Of a stretch of DNA of 64,000 nt, positions 56,669-64,000 are shown piece after piece. The notes under the pieces were generated by a model. It was not told the origin of the DNA and did not search any database. It saw only the letters and a program-made list of their open reading frames with translations. Source of the DNA: Bacillota bacterium (GTDB lineage: Bacteria; Bacillota; Clostridia; Acetivibrionales; DTU013); the NCBI GenBank assembly GCA_023399355.1, contig JAEWQC010000006.1:29001-93000 (forward strand), written 5' to 3'. Each line of letters starts with the position of its first letter. Positions within the stretch are counted from its first letter, which is position 1. Both the position numbers and the translations under genes were made by a program.

Positions 56669-58756
56669 ATGATACGGTTTTGTGATAAGGCAGTGTATGT
56701 AATACACCCGAATCAGATGTCCAGGAGCGAACTGCTTTCATTTTTTCTGAATGGGCATAATAATGTGATCCGATATGTTGCGGAGGATGGGAGCCATATT
56801 GGAGTTTTGTACTATGAAAGGCTTCTGAAATATAATGAGATTTCAGAAGCAATTCTGGAAAAGGTGCTTATTTTGGGAGAAGCGTTTTGGAAAGATGCAG
56901 GCGCATATTTTAAAGAGCATATGGATGACTTAGTTCCGGTGGTTAATGGGAGGGGGGAATTACAAGGATTTGCTTATTGTGACAATCGGAATGAATTTGA
57001 CGTGGAAAGTGCCTTGGCATCCTTTGAGGAGGATGATGGCAGTTACATTTTCCTGGAAAATAAATATCCATTTTTGAGACAGGTATGCATATATGACATA
57101 AATGAAGTTGCTTACAGGGTTTATAAAATACTAAAAAAAAGAAAAGTTCCCGTAACAGTAATTGGAGAAAAATGGGAATGGTTTTCAATAAAGCAGTTTG
57201 AAGATTATACTCAATATCGGGATTATGAAAAATATCATATTTATGCGGAGGGAACCTCTGCAATTCGGGAGAGAATAGAATTTGGCCCTTTAACGCATGA
57301 AATCGCAATGAATAACTTCATATTTTTAGCAGATTTGGGATTAGACAATATGAGGGAGCTGTGCTATGAGTCGCTTAAGAATTTTATGGATCAGAATATC
57401 CATGTAGCGAAGTTTACATTTCCGCTATATGCGCAGATCGATTTTGTTACCTCTTTGGAACAGATGGCGAATGAACGAAAAGTGACATTTAGCGTTAATT
57501 CAAAGAATGAGGAAAAGAGAAATTTGACTTATGAGATATTTGGCAAAGATGTGTGTGATGCTATGGTTGCCAATCAGGATTATTTCTTTGAAAAAACGAA
57601 AAACTTTTATTTTATCGAGGAATTAAGGGTTTATCAAACGACAGAGGGTATCGGGAAAAGAATTTATGTGATTGGACCATGTATCGTGTCCGGTCTGGGA
57701 GCAAAGACAGAGGATTGCCTGATTGCACAGATTCAAAAGCTGGTGGGCAGCGAATACATAGTCATAGCAGTACCCATTGATGCTTTAAGGAAATTCGGCC
57801 TTTATAAAAAACTGAACAAACTTCCAATAGGAAAAAAAGATATTGTAGTATTTATTGATGAAGGGATCAATCAAAAAAGATATCCGGAAGATAACGCAAT
57901 CAGTCAATTTAGTCTTGTAGATATTTTTAACAACAAAGAACGCCCCACATTATTTTCGGATAAACCGATTCATGCTAATAAAACAAACCATTATCTGTGT
58001 GCAAAGTATATCTATGATACATTTTTGAAATCAAAGATAGAAGAATTAAACAATGAAGAGGAAAATTCATATATTCAAAAGGGTGAGGTTTTAACAGAGG
58101 AACATAGAACTATAGTGGATCATTATATAGAGAAAATCAAGGAACGGAAGTTCGGGGCGGATGGCACCATTGGCAGCATTGTCATGAATTGCAATCCATT
58201 TACGCTGGGTCATCAGCATTTAATAGAATATGCTGCAAAGACTGTGGATTTTCTTTACATATTTGTGGTAGAGGAAAACAAGTCGGAATTTTTATTCCAG
58301 GATCGTTTTGCCATGATCGTGGAAGGGACCAAACATTTACAGAATGTAACCGTGGTTCCCAGCGGAGAATTTATTGTCTCTCACCAAACTCTGGCGGTTT
58401 ATTTTGTAAAAGAACAAAAAGTGGATGCCAAGGTGGATGCCTCACTCGACCTAGAAATATTTGGAAGGTATATTGCCCCGCCGTTGCATATTTCAGTTCG
58501 TTTTGTAGGGGAAGAACCACTGGATGCTGTTACAAGACAATATAATGAGCAGATGAAACAGATATTGAAATTGCATTCGATTGAATTGATAGAAATACCG
58601 AGGAAAGAGTGGGGCGGCAATGTCATCAGTGCATCAAAGGTAAGAAAATGTTTGAAATTAAAAGAATACGATATAATACAAGAAATCGTACCAGGGACAA
58701 CCTATGAATATTTGATTAAAATGGGATTGATTTCGTGTAATAACATCCGTAAATGA
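56669..58756 (+). CDS. CitC-like (citrate lyase ligase) nucleotidyltransferase with large N-terminal domain
   Basis: About 695 aa; GAGGTAGG upstream supports ATG 56669, with GTG 56657 as an alternative. The C-terminal 200 residues (about 490-695) match the cytidylyltransferase-like fold of [citrate (pro-3S)-lyase] ligase: NCNPFTLGHQHLIEYA with the T/HxGH nucleotide site, VVEENKSEF, and ISASKVRK. CitC uses ATP to acetylate the thiol of an ACP prosthetic group. The first 480 residues contain no domain I can name. The neighbouring ACP gene at 58820 makes ATP-driven acylation of a carrier a reasonable inference. Confidence 0.78.
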   Translation: MIRFCDKAVYVIHPNQMSRSELLSFFLNGHNNVIRYVAEDGSHIGVLYYERLLKYNEISEAILEKVLILGEAFWKDAGAYFKEHMDDLVPVVNGRGELQGFAYCDNRNEFDVESALASFEEDDGSYIFLENKYPFLRQVCIYDINEVAYRVYKILKKRKVPVTVIGEKWEWFSIKQFEDYTQYRDYEKYHIYAEGTSAIRERIEFGPLTHEIAMNNFIFLADLGLDNMRELCYESLKNFMDQNIHVAKFTFPLYAQIDFVTSLEQMANERKVTFSVNSKNEEKRNLTYEIFGKDVCDAMVANQDYFFEKTKNFYFIEELRVYQTTEGIGKRIYVIGPCIVSGLGAKTEDCLIAQIQKLVGSEYIVIAVPIDALRKFGLYKKLNKLPIGKKDIVVFIDEGINQKRYPEDNAISQFSLVDIFNNKERPTLFSDKPIHANKTNHYLCAKYIYDTFLKSKIEELNNEEENSYIQKGEVLTEEHRTIVDHYIEKIKERKFGADGTIGSIVMNCNPFTLGHQHLIEYAAKTVDFLYIFVVEENKSEFLFQDRFAMIVEGTKHLQNVTVVPSGEFIVSHQTLAVYFVKEQKVDAKVDASLDLEIFGRYIAPPLHISVRFVGEEPLDAVTRQYNEQMKQILKLHSIELIEIPRKEWGGNVISASKVRKCLKLKEYDIIQEIVPGTTYEYLIKMGLISCNNIRK

Positions 58757-58819
58757 TGTTGATAAAAACATCCGGAGGATACTGATAAAATTTAAACTTT
58801 GAGGTGGGAGGCCATAATA

Positions 58820-59092
58820 ATGAAAACAGAAATTGTGTTTGAGAAGTTAAAGAAAATGCTGAATGAAGGTAAGTTTATGTCAATAGGCAATGTTGATGAG
58901 GACATAAAACATAATACCTCCCTGATTAGTGACCTGGCGCTGGACTCAATCCAAATCCTTGAATTGATTATTGCAATTGAAAAAGAATTTGGAATATCTT
59001 ATGATGCTGAAGAATTAGATTTGTCTTTGTTTGATAATATTGATGACACTGTAAAATCCATAATGCAGAAGATGGATAAGAAAAGTGTGTAA
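58820..59092 (+). CDS. discrete acyl carrier protein (ACP 4)
   Basis: 90 aa from ATG 58820, with GGGAGG 9 nt upstream. The phosphopantetheine Ser43 lies in DLALDSIQILE, followed by IEKEFGISYDAEELD. It sits between the CitC-like gene and the second acyl-AMP ligase; the ligase start follows by 1 nt, which suggests that ligase loads this ACP. Confidence 0.9.
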   Translation: MKTEIVFEKLKKMLNEGKFMSIGNVDEDIKHNTSLISDLALDSIQILELIIAIEKEFGISYDAEELDLSLFDNIDDTVKSIMQKMDKKSV

Positions 59093-59093
59093 A

Positions 59094-60596
59094 ATGAAGA
59101 TTGATTCGTTATTGTTTTCTACAAAAAGTGACTCATTTAAGATTTATGATTCTTCGGGTCTTGTTGATGTAAACAAAATCAGGAACGATGTTGCTGAAAC
59201 ATCGGCCATATTAAAATCTATTAGTTTATACCCTCATGAAAACATTGCGATTATTTGTGATAATCATTCGTGCTTTCTGTCAGCTTTATTGTCAGTCATT
59301 TCAGCCGGAGCAGTTGCAGTACCTGTTGATCCGCAAATATCGTCTTCATCGCTCAAAGAAATTAATGAGAAGTTCAATATAAGATGTGCTTTCATTTTTG
59401 GAAAAAGAGCGGAAGAGGTATTTAACAATAACGATACCTGCAAGTACATATTTCATTATGATAATTCGAAATGGGTCAGCCCTTTAAACGCAGAATTATC
59501 AAGGAATAACGAACAGCAAGTATTGTCTGGCAGCGACCCGGCCCCCGCCATAATACTTTTAACTTCAGGTACGGCTGACATAATGCATAAAGGGGTGCTT
59601 ATTTCGCATGAAAGCATCATAAACAATATAGAATCCATTATAGACTATATGCAGCCTCAAAAAACTGAAAGCTTATATATTGCTAAGTCTCTGTCACATA
59701 TATCAAGTGTGATAGGCGAATTGCTAATGGCTTTGGCAGTTGGTATGACATTATACATATATAATCCGGTTGCACCCTATAGTGTATTGATAAAAAGAAT
59801 TATCAAGTGTAAGCCTGATTATCTTGTTGTAAATCCGACTTTATTGCATTATTTAACCAGATATGCTGAAAATGAAAGAGAAATACCTGAAATAAAGGGC
59901 ATTTATACATGCGGTGGTTTCGCCAGCGCCTCATTGATCAATAAGGCCCGCAATACATTCTCATCATCAAAAGTTTACAACATGTATGGGTTGACTGAAG
60001 CTGGACCAAGGGTTACATCTCAAACAGATGCATCTGATAATTATGAAGCAGGATTCGCTGGAAAGCCCATAAAGAATGTATCTGTCAAAATCATGAATGA
60101 TACCGGTGAAGCGCGTATAAATGAAGAAGGGCGAATCATTGTCCAATCAAATGCGTTAATGGTCGGATATTATGGAGATCAGGAATTAACCAGCGCAAAA
60201 ATTCAAGGAGGATGGTTAATTACAGGGGATATTGGTTATTTGAATGCTAATCAGGAATTGTACGTATCTGGTAGAGCAGACGATGTTGTTATAAGGTCGG
60301 GTAAAAATATCAATTTAAATACCGTAGAAGATTTCATTGGCGAAATGGACGAAATAAAAGAATGTATAGTATTTTCAATACCGGACACAGTTCACCAAAA
60401 TAAAATTATTTGCGCATACGTAAAAAACAGCGGAAAACCTGTTGACATATCTATGGTGCGTGAACATTGCCTAAAAAAACTATTTCCATATGAATGCCCG
60501 CAGCAGATCATTGAATGGGATAATATACCGAAAACCAATACAAACAAAAAGTCTCGAAAAAAAGCTTCTGAGCTTTACCAAAAGTCTATTACTTAA
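59094..60596 (+). CDS. acyl-AMP ligase (ANL superfamily) 2
   Basis: About 500 aa. Adenylation motifs: LLTSGTADIMHKGVLISH, in which the loop between SGT and K is altered from the usual TGxPK; YNMYGLTEAGPRVT; GWLITGDIGYLNANQELYVSGRADD; C-terminal KTNTNKKSRKKA in place of the usual TGKxxR, so the catalytic Lys position is uncertain. Start ATG 59094 lies 1 nt after the ACP 4 stop. It probably activates an acid for that ACP, although the P-loop deviations may mean low or changed activity. Confidence 0.84.
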   Translation: MKIDSLLFSTKSDSFKIYDSSGLVDVNKIRNDVAETSAILKSISLYPHENIAIICDNHSCFLSALLSVISAGAVAVPVDPQISSSSLKEINEKFNIRCAFIFGKRAEEVFNNNDTCKYIFHYDNSKWVSPLNAELSRNNEQQVLSGSDPAPAIILLTSGTADIMHKGVLISHESIINNIESIIDYMQPQKTESLYIAKSLSHISSVIGELLMALAVGMTLYIYNPVAPYSVLIKRIIKCKPDYLVVNPTLLHYLTRYAENEREIPEIKGIYTCGGFASASLINKARNTFSSSKVYNMYGLTEAGPRVTSQTDASDNYEAGFAGKPIKNVSVKIMNDTGEARINEEGRIIVQSNALMVGYYGDQELTSAKIQGGWLITGDIGYLNANQELYVSGRADDVVIRSGKNINLNTVEDFIGEMDEIKECIVFSIPDTVHQNKIICAYVKNSGKPVDISMVREHCLKKLFPYECPQQIIEWDNIPKTNTNKKSRKKASELYQKSIT

Positions 60597-60642
60597 TATA
60601 TAAAACTTATAAAGATTTTTTAATGAAAGGAAGTGAACTCAC

Positions 60643-61548
60643 ATGAAAAAAAAGAATGCTTCTGTTATCATACCTGTGTATAATCAGAACTCATCATTAA
60701 ATATTACTCTCAACTTTTTTAACAAACAGACATATGACAACTCTCTTTTTGAAATAATTGTTGTTGATGATGGATCTGATGCCTCTGCTGAAAAATATAT
60801 AAAAGAAAGAAACAGCAAATTTAACTATTCGCTAAAATTTATCAGGCAGCGGAACCGGGGAAGGGCTAATGCTCGAAATACCGGTATTAATAATGCTCAA
60901 GGTGAAATTCTATTGTTTAATGATGCAGATAGATTTCCCCATCACGATTTTATCAGTAAACATATGGAACATTTTATAGAGGGTAACAACAGCATAAATA
61001 AAGTTGTTATTGGATGTTCGTATGATTATTTTGGCAGTTATAATCAACCGGAAAAGATTCCTGTTTTGAGTATGCCGGAAATACATAAAATGGCACGTAA
61101 ACCTGTATTTTATTCAAAGATAATCCAATTATATGATGAAACAAATTGCACAGAATCCAAAATACGCTGGATATCGTATTTAGTGGGCAATTCCAGTATA
61201 GAAAAAGCTGATATTGAAAAAGTGGGAGGCTTTGATGATTATTTTTCGATATGGGGAGCTGAACACTTTGATCTGGCCATACGGATGGTAAGGCAAAACT
61301 ATCAATTCCATTTATGTGAAGGTGCTATGAATTATCATATTCCGCACAAACGAGAGGCGAATTTTTATAAAAGCAATATTGAAAAGAGTGTTGAGCTGTT
61401 AGTTCAAAAATATGAGGATAAAAAGTATTACTTTTTAAGGGATTTTTTGTTCGGTGAAATTAGCTTGCAAGAATTAGAAAAGCAATTTACCGATGACATT
61501 AGTCGCGTGTTGCTGGAAAAAACTGATCTTATAAATATTATTCATTAG
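60643..61548 (+). CDS. family 2 glycosyltransferase
   Basis: 301 aa. GT-A features: SVIIPVYNQ at the start, IVVDDGSD for nucleotide binding, RGRANARNTGI, FNDADRF as the DxD-type metal site, and the late WGAEHFDLAIR where His replaces the usual Asp of W-G-x-E-D. AAAGGAAG precedes the ATG. It suggests that the product or an intermediate is glycosylated; the gene lies well inside the operon, between acyl-AMP ligase 2 and the dehydrogenase. A role in cell-surface sugar synthesis cannot be ruled out. Confidence 0.87.
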   Translation: MKKKNASVIIPVYNQNSSLNITLNFFNKQTYDNSLFEIIVVDDGSDASAEKYIKERNSKFNYSLKFIRQRNRGRANARNTGINNAQGEILLFNDADRFPHHDFISKHMEHFIEGNNSINKVVIGCSYDYFGSYNQPEKIPVLSMPEIHKMARKPVFYSKIIQLYDETNCTESKIRWISYLVGNSSIEKADIEKVGGFDDYFSIWGAEHFDLAIRMVRQNYQFHLCEGAMNYHIPHKREANFYKSNIEKSVELLVQKYEDKKYYFLRDFLFGEISLQELEKQFTDDISRVLLEKTDLINIIH

Positions 61549-61564
61549 AAGGAGATACGATTAT

Positions 61565-62410
61565 ATGGAATACAATATTGGAATTATTGGTGCAGGGACT
61601 ATGGGTATTGGAATAGCATCATGTTTGACGCTGCATGATGTAAAGTATACCTTAGTGGATATTTCAGATGAAAAGCTTAATTACTCCAAAAACGAAATAG
61701 AAAAGTATGTGAGATTTTCTAAGCTAGTTGACAAAACCATATCGAGCAAAGAGGATGTTTTTAAAAATTCAATTTTAACTACTAATTTAAAGGCTGTAGC
61801 TGAATGTGATATTGTTATAGAGAATATTCCCGAGGTATGGGATCTCAAAAAACCCTTATATTGTAAGTTGGAAGATATATGCCATGAAAAAACGATTTTT
61901 GCGGCTAATACCTCTTGCACATCAATAACTAAAATAGCTTCCTTAACTAGTCGTCCTCAAAAAGTAATCGGCATCCATTTTATGAATCCTGTTGTTCTAA
62001 TGCCTACGGTTGAAGTTATCAAAGGGTTTTTAACCGATTCACAGTGTATGGAATATTCACTGGAATTTCTAAAATTTATTAACAAAAACGCTATAGTCGT
62101 AAACGATGGCATAGGTTTTGCATCAAACAGAATATCCCATGTTTTCATGAATGAAGCGGCATTTACAGTATATGAAAACATCGCAAGCCCAAAGGACGTA
62201 GATGAATTGTTCAAGCAGTGTTTCAGCCATAAAATCGGACCGCTTGAAACGGCCGATATCATAGGGATAGATACTGTGCTTAATTCTTTGAATGTGTTGT
62301 ATCAAGATTTTCAAGATTCTAAATATAGAGCATGTCCACTTTTAAAGCAAATGGTACAGGCAAATAGACTGGGACGAAAAACAGGCATTGGATTTTATAC
62401 ATATAAATAA
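61565..62410 (+). CDS. 3-hydroxyacyl-CoA dehydrogenase-like enzyme (seryl-ACP oxidation candidate)
   Basis: 281 aa, the usual length. The NAD site is GIIGAGTMGIGIA at the start. The catalytic pair is His138 in GIHFMNPV and Glu150 in PTVEVI, with NTSCTSI before and GFASNRI after; the C-terminal dimer domain is present. AAGGAGA precedes the ATG. In zwittermicin and methoxymalonyl-ACP pathways a homologue (ZmaG, FkbK) oxidises the ACP-bound hydroxymethyl group. With a Ser-type A domain in the cluster and an ACP of the matching kind 20 nt downstream, oxidation of seryl-ACP to the semialdehyde is likely. Confidence 0.9.
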   Translation: MEYNIGIIGAGTMGIGIASCLTLHDVKYTLVDISDEKLNYSKNEIEKYVRFSKLVDKTISSKEDVFKNSILTTNLKAVAECDIVIENIPEVWDLKKPLYCKLEDICHEKTIFAANTSCTSITKIASLTSRPQKVIGIHFMNPVVLMPTVEVIKGFLTDSQCMEYSLEFLKFINKNAIVVNDGIGFASNRISHVFMNEAAFTVYENIASPKDVDELFKQCFSHKIGPLETADIIGIDTVLNSLNVLYQDFQDSKYRACPLLKQMVQANRLGRKTGIGFYTYK

Positions 62411-62430
62411 AAGAAATGAGGTAATTCATA

Positions 62431-62688
62431 ATGAGTGAAGCAATTACAACCAACATGAAAGAGCTTGTAGCGGACTATGTAAAAGTGAATGCATGGGGTA
62501 AAAGTATCGATGACAATACCCCGATATTTGAATTGGGATATGTAAATTCTTTGTTTGCTATTGAACTCATGTGTTTTCTTGAAAAAAATTTTCATATTAA
62601 AATTAAGACAACAGATTTAGATATAAACAATTTTAGAACTATTGATGCGATCTGTAATTTTGTTGGAAATAAAAAACATATCGAATAA
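62431..62688 (+). CDS. discrete acyl carrier protein (ACP 5), extender-unit type
   Basis: 85 aa. The phosphopantetheine Ser40 lies in ELGYVNSLFAIEL; Asn replaces the common Asp before the Ser. The NSLFA motif and the following FLEKNFHIKI and NFRTIDAI segments fit the ACPs used for hydroxymalonyl, methoxymalonyl and aminomalonyl units. GAGGT lies 10 nt before the ATG. Adjacent to the dehydrogenase gene, it is the best candidate for the serine-carrying ACP. It is the last gene of the AT-rich cluster. Confidence 0.9.
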   Translation: MSEAITTNMKELVADYVKVNAWGKSIDDNTPIFELGYVNSLFAIELMCFLEKNFHIKIKTTDLDINNFRTIDAICNFVGNKKHIE

Positions 62689-62729
62689 CGAAAAATTATT
62701 GTCAGCAAATCAGTGAAAACCACATGAGC

Positions 62730-62759
62730 TTGACAAAAACAAATACCATATATTACAAT
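62730..62759 (+). promoter_or_regulatory. sigma-A-like promoter of the downstream unit
   Basis: TTGACA (62730-62735), an 18-nt spacer and TACAAT (62754-62759). Transcription would start near 62766, leaving a short leader with GAGAGG before the GTG at 62786. It marks a new transcription unit after the biosynthetic cluster. Confidence 0.7.
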
Positions 62760-62785
62760 TTAATACAGGACGAGAGGTGAGACGT

Positions 62786-63385
62786 GTGAAAAAGTCAATA
62801 CCAATTTCCAACCATTTTTGCCCCCAGACGTTGTTTCTTTATGGAACATATAAAGAGGACAAAACACCGAATTTCGGGTTGTTTTGTTGGCTCAGCTATT
62901 ATTTGGATACAGAGATGGGTGTAATGGCCTGTATCGGCGGCGACAAACTAACGAAAGACCGTATCCACGCAACGAAAATCTTTTCTGCTAACCTTGTTAC
63001 GGAAGAATTGTTGCCGATTGCAGATTATTTTGGCAATACGGAAGGGTATAATGAGAATAAAATGCAGGTTGCCTTTGAAACAGAAAAAGGACGGGTCCTT
63101 AATGTCCCGGTTCTCGTAAAAAGTCCGTGGGTTTATGAACTGGAAGTTGATCGGTCTATTGCACTGGACAACGGCGAGGTCCTTCTGTGTAAGGTCAGAA
63201 ATGTTCTTGCTGAAGAACTTTTATGTGACGAAACACTGAGCGTTGAAAAGAGGATGAATACTATCCGGCCCGTACATACAATCCGCCAGACATATTTCAG
63301 ATGGGATGGCAGTGCGGTTGGTTCCTGGGGTGAGCCGATGAAGAAAATCCAGAAAAATCCAAGCGAAAGCGGGAATGAATCATGA
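62786..63385 (+). CDS. flavin reductase family protein
   Basis: About 199 aa with GAGAGG before the GTG 62786. The sequence (TPNFGLFCWLSYYLD, MACIGGDKLTKDRI, FSANLVTEELLPIADYFG) fits the FMN-binding flavin-reductase-like (split barrel) family. Base composition here is higher in GC than the preceding cluster. It is followed by an ATGA overlap with the next gene. Own promoter and different composition argue that it is not part of the biosynthetic operon. Confidence 0.8.
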   Translation: MKKSIPISNHFCPQTLFLYGTYKEDKTPNFGLFCWLSYYLDTEMGVMACIGGDKLTKDRIHATKIFSANLVTEELLPIADYFGNTEGYNENKMQVAFETEKGRVLNVPVLVKSPWVYELEVDRSIALDNGEVLLCKVRNVLAEELLCDETLSVEKRMNTIRPVHTIRQTYFRWDGSAVGSWGEPMKKIQKNPSESGNES

Positions 63386-63807
63386 ACGAAAAAATGAAAA
63401 AGGAAATCAATTCATTGGTCGAGAACGCGAAGAATGTTTATGTATCCTCGGTGGACGAAAACGGATACCCGAATACCAAAGCCATGCTTTCACTGCAACG
63501 CGACGGTCTGGGCATCCATTATTTTTCAACCAATCTATCGTCAAAAAGAGCGGCACAATTTAAACTGTACCCCAAGGCATGTATCTATTATTGTGACGAA
63601 CCGGCTTATCGCGGACTCATGCTGATCGGCACGATGGAAGTCTGCACCGATACGTACCATAAGGAACTTTTATGGCGTGAAGGATTTGAACGGTATTATC
63701 CCAAAGGTGTTATCGATGACGATTATTGCGTATATAAATTCACAGCCGAAAAGGGACGATATTACCCCGGATCATCTGAAACATTCAACATTAAGGAGCT
63801 GTTTTGA
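63382..63807 (+). CDS. pyridoxamine 5'-phosphate oxidase family protein
   Basis: 141 aa. NVYVSSVDENGYPNTKAML, GIHYFSTNLSSKRAAQFKLYPKACIYYCD and RGLMLIGTMEV are the strands of the FMN-binding split barrel of general-stress-26-like/PNPOx-like proteins. The start overlaps the stop of the flavin-reductase-like gene. Likely role is a flavin- or cofactor-binding oxidoreductase of unknown substrate. Confidence 0.85.
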   Translation: MNEKMKKEINSLVENAKNVYVSSVDENGYPNTKAMLSLQRDGLGIHYFSTNLSSKRAAQFKLYPKACIYYCDEPAYRGLMLIGTMEVCTDTYHKELLWREGFERYYPKGVIDDDYCVYKFTAEKGRYYPGSSETFNIKELF

Positions 63808-63809
63808 TT

Positions 63810-64000
63810 ATGAGAGCGGACGTACCTGAACTATTATTTACTTCCCGCGTCGATTTTCATACGTGGCTGTGTGAAAACGCGGAAACAAGCGACGGAGTGT
63901 GGCTGGTTTTCGGCAAAACAAAAGCGACAGTTACTTTATCTGCAAATGACGCCGTGGAAGAAGCTCTTTGTTTTGGGTGGATAGACGGTCAGATGAAAAG
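63810..64000 (+). CDS. YdeI/OmdA-like protein, 5' part
   Basis: The gene begins at ATG 63810, 2 nt after the previous stop, with AAGGAG 11 nt upstream, and runs off the window. The 63 residues seen include LFTSRVDFHTWLCEN, GVWLVFGKTK and EEALCFGWIDGQ, the start of YdeI/OmpD-associated-like proteins. These occur in Gram-positive genomes with uncertain role. Confidence 0.82.
   Translation, partial: MRADVPELLFTSRVDFHTWLCENAETSDGVWLVFGKTKATVTLSANDAVEEALCFGWIDGQMK

Noticed and set aside
1..64000. tRNA or rRNA genes
   Set aside because: No cloverleaf-like or rRNA-conserved segments were noticed in the intergenic regions; this was by eye only and not a model search.

Overview
The window suggests an anaerobic Gram-positive bacterium of the Clostridia type. 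The grounds are a giant secreted protein anchored by three C-terminal SLH domains, AGGAGG-type ribosome binding sites, an acetyl-CoA/acetoacetyl-CoA fermentation cassette, a LoaP-type NusG paralogue, and a GEMM-type c-di-GMP riboswitch. Every gene I accept lies on the + strand.

Region 1 (1-3.4 kb): the 3' part of a beta-keto acid cleavage enzyme (Kce/BKACE), an acetyl-CoA C-acetyltransferase, an OFA-type MFS transporter and two tiny ATGA-overlapping membrane ORFs. Together they look like a cassette for uptake and cleavage of an organic or amino acid to CoA thioesters.

Region 2 (3.5-7.9 kb): a putative promoter, a c-di-GMP-I riboswitch and a terminator precede a very large hybrid sensor kinase. 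It carries a 7TMR-DISM-like sensor, HisKA-HATPase, REC, and a second LytS-type kinase core. Its partner response regulator has a REC-wHTH-BTAD (SARP-like) layout.

Region 3 (7.9-26.8 kb): a remnant of an SLH gene and a potentially structured intergenic element precede one 18.3-kb gene. The 6088-residue product combines three RCC1-like islands, 16 copies of a roughly 125-aa beta repeat, Big_5-like, PKD and CARDB-like domains, and three SLH domains.

Region 4 (26.8-28.4 kb): a graveyard of broken genes. It holds an IS200/IS605 tnpA fragment with its hairpin end, a frameshifted fragment, a RhuM gene with an internal deletion, and IS21-like end repeats with an istA-like fragment. DNA becomes clearly more AT-rich from here.

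Region 5 (28.5-62.7 kb): an AT-rich, LoaP-headed biosynthetic gene cluster. A near-consensus sigma-A promoter drives a roughly 0.5-kb structured leader, loaP, a second nested-hairpin RNA, and then 27 closely spaced genes. The core is a stand-alone adenylation domain whose specificity residues read as serine, a discrete acyltransferase, an NRPS C-A-PCP protein whose A-domain code is that of GrsA PheA (Phe), and a PKS protein KS-(decayed AT)-KR-ACP-C. Ser-type A domain, free ACPs, acyl-CoA-dehydrogenase-like and 3-hydroxyacyl-CoA-dehydrogenase-like proteins form the gene set known for aminomalonyl-ACP, the rare extender unit of zwittermicin. I infer Phe extended by aminomalonyl to a 2,4-diamino-3-hydroxy-5-phenylpentanoyl-type unit. 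Around this core are two HemN/HemW-like radical SAM enzymes, a PAPS-reductase-like PP-loop protein, a BtrH-like acyltransferase, a DUF362-ferredoxin, two acyl-AMP ligases, a CitC-like nucleotidyltransferase, a GT2 enzyme, a thymidylate-kinase-like protein, EtfAB, three alpha/beta hydrolases and five discrete ACPs. I do not recognise this combination as a described pathway; it is the main discovery candidate.

Region 6 (62.7-64 kb): base composition returns towards that of region 1. A sigma-A-like promoter starts a new unit encoding a flavin-reductase-like protein, a pyridoxamine-phosphate-oxidase-like protein and the 5' end of a YdeI/OmdA-like gene.
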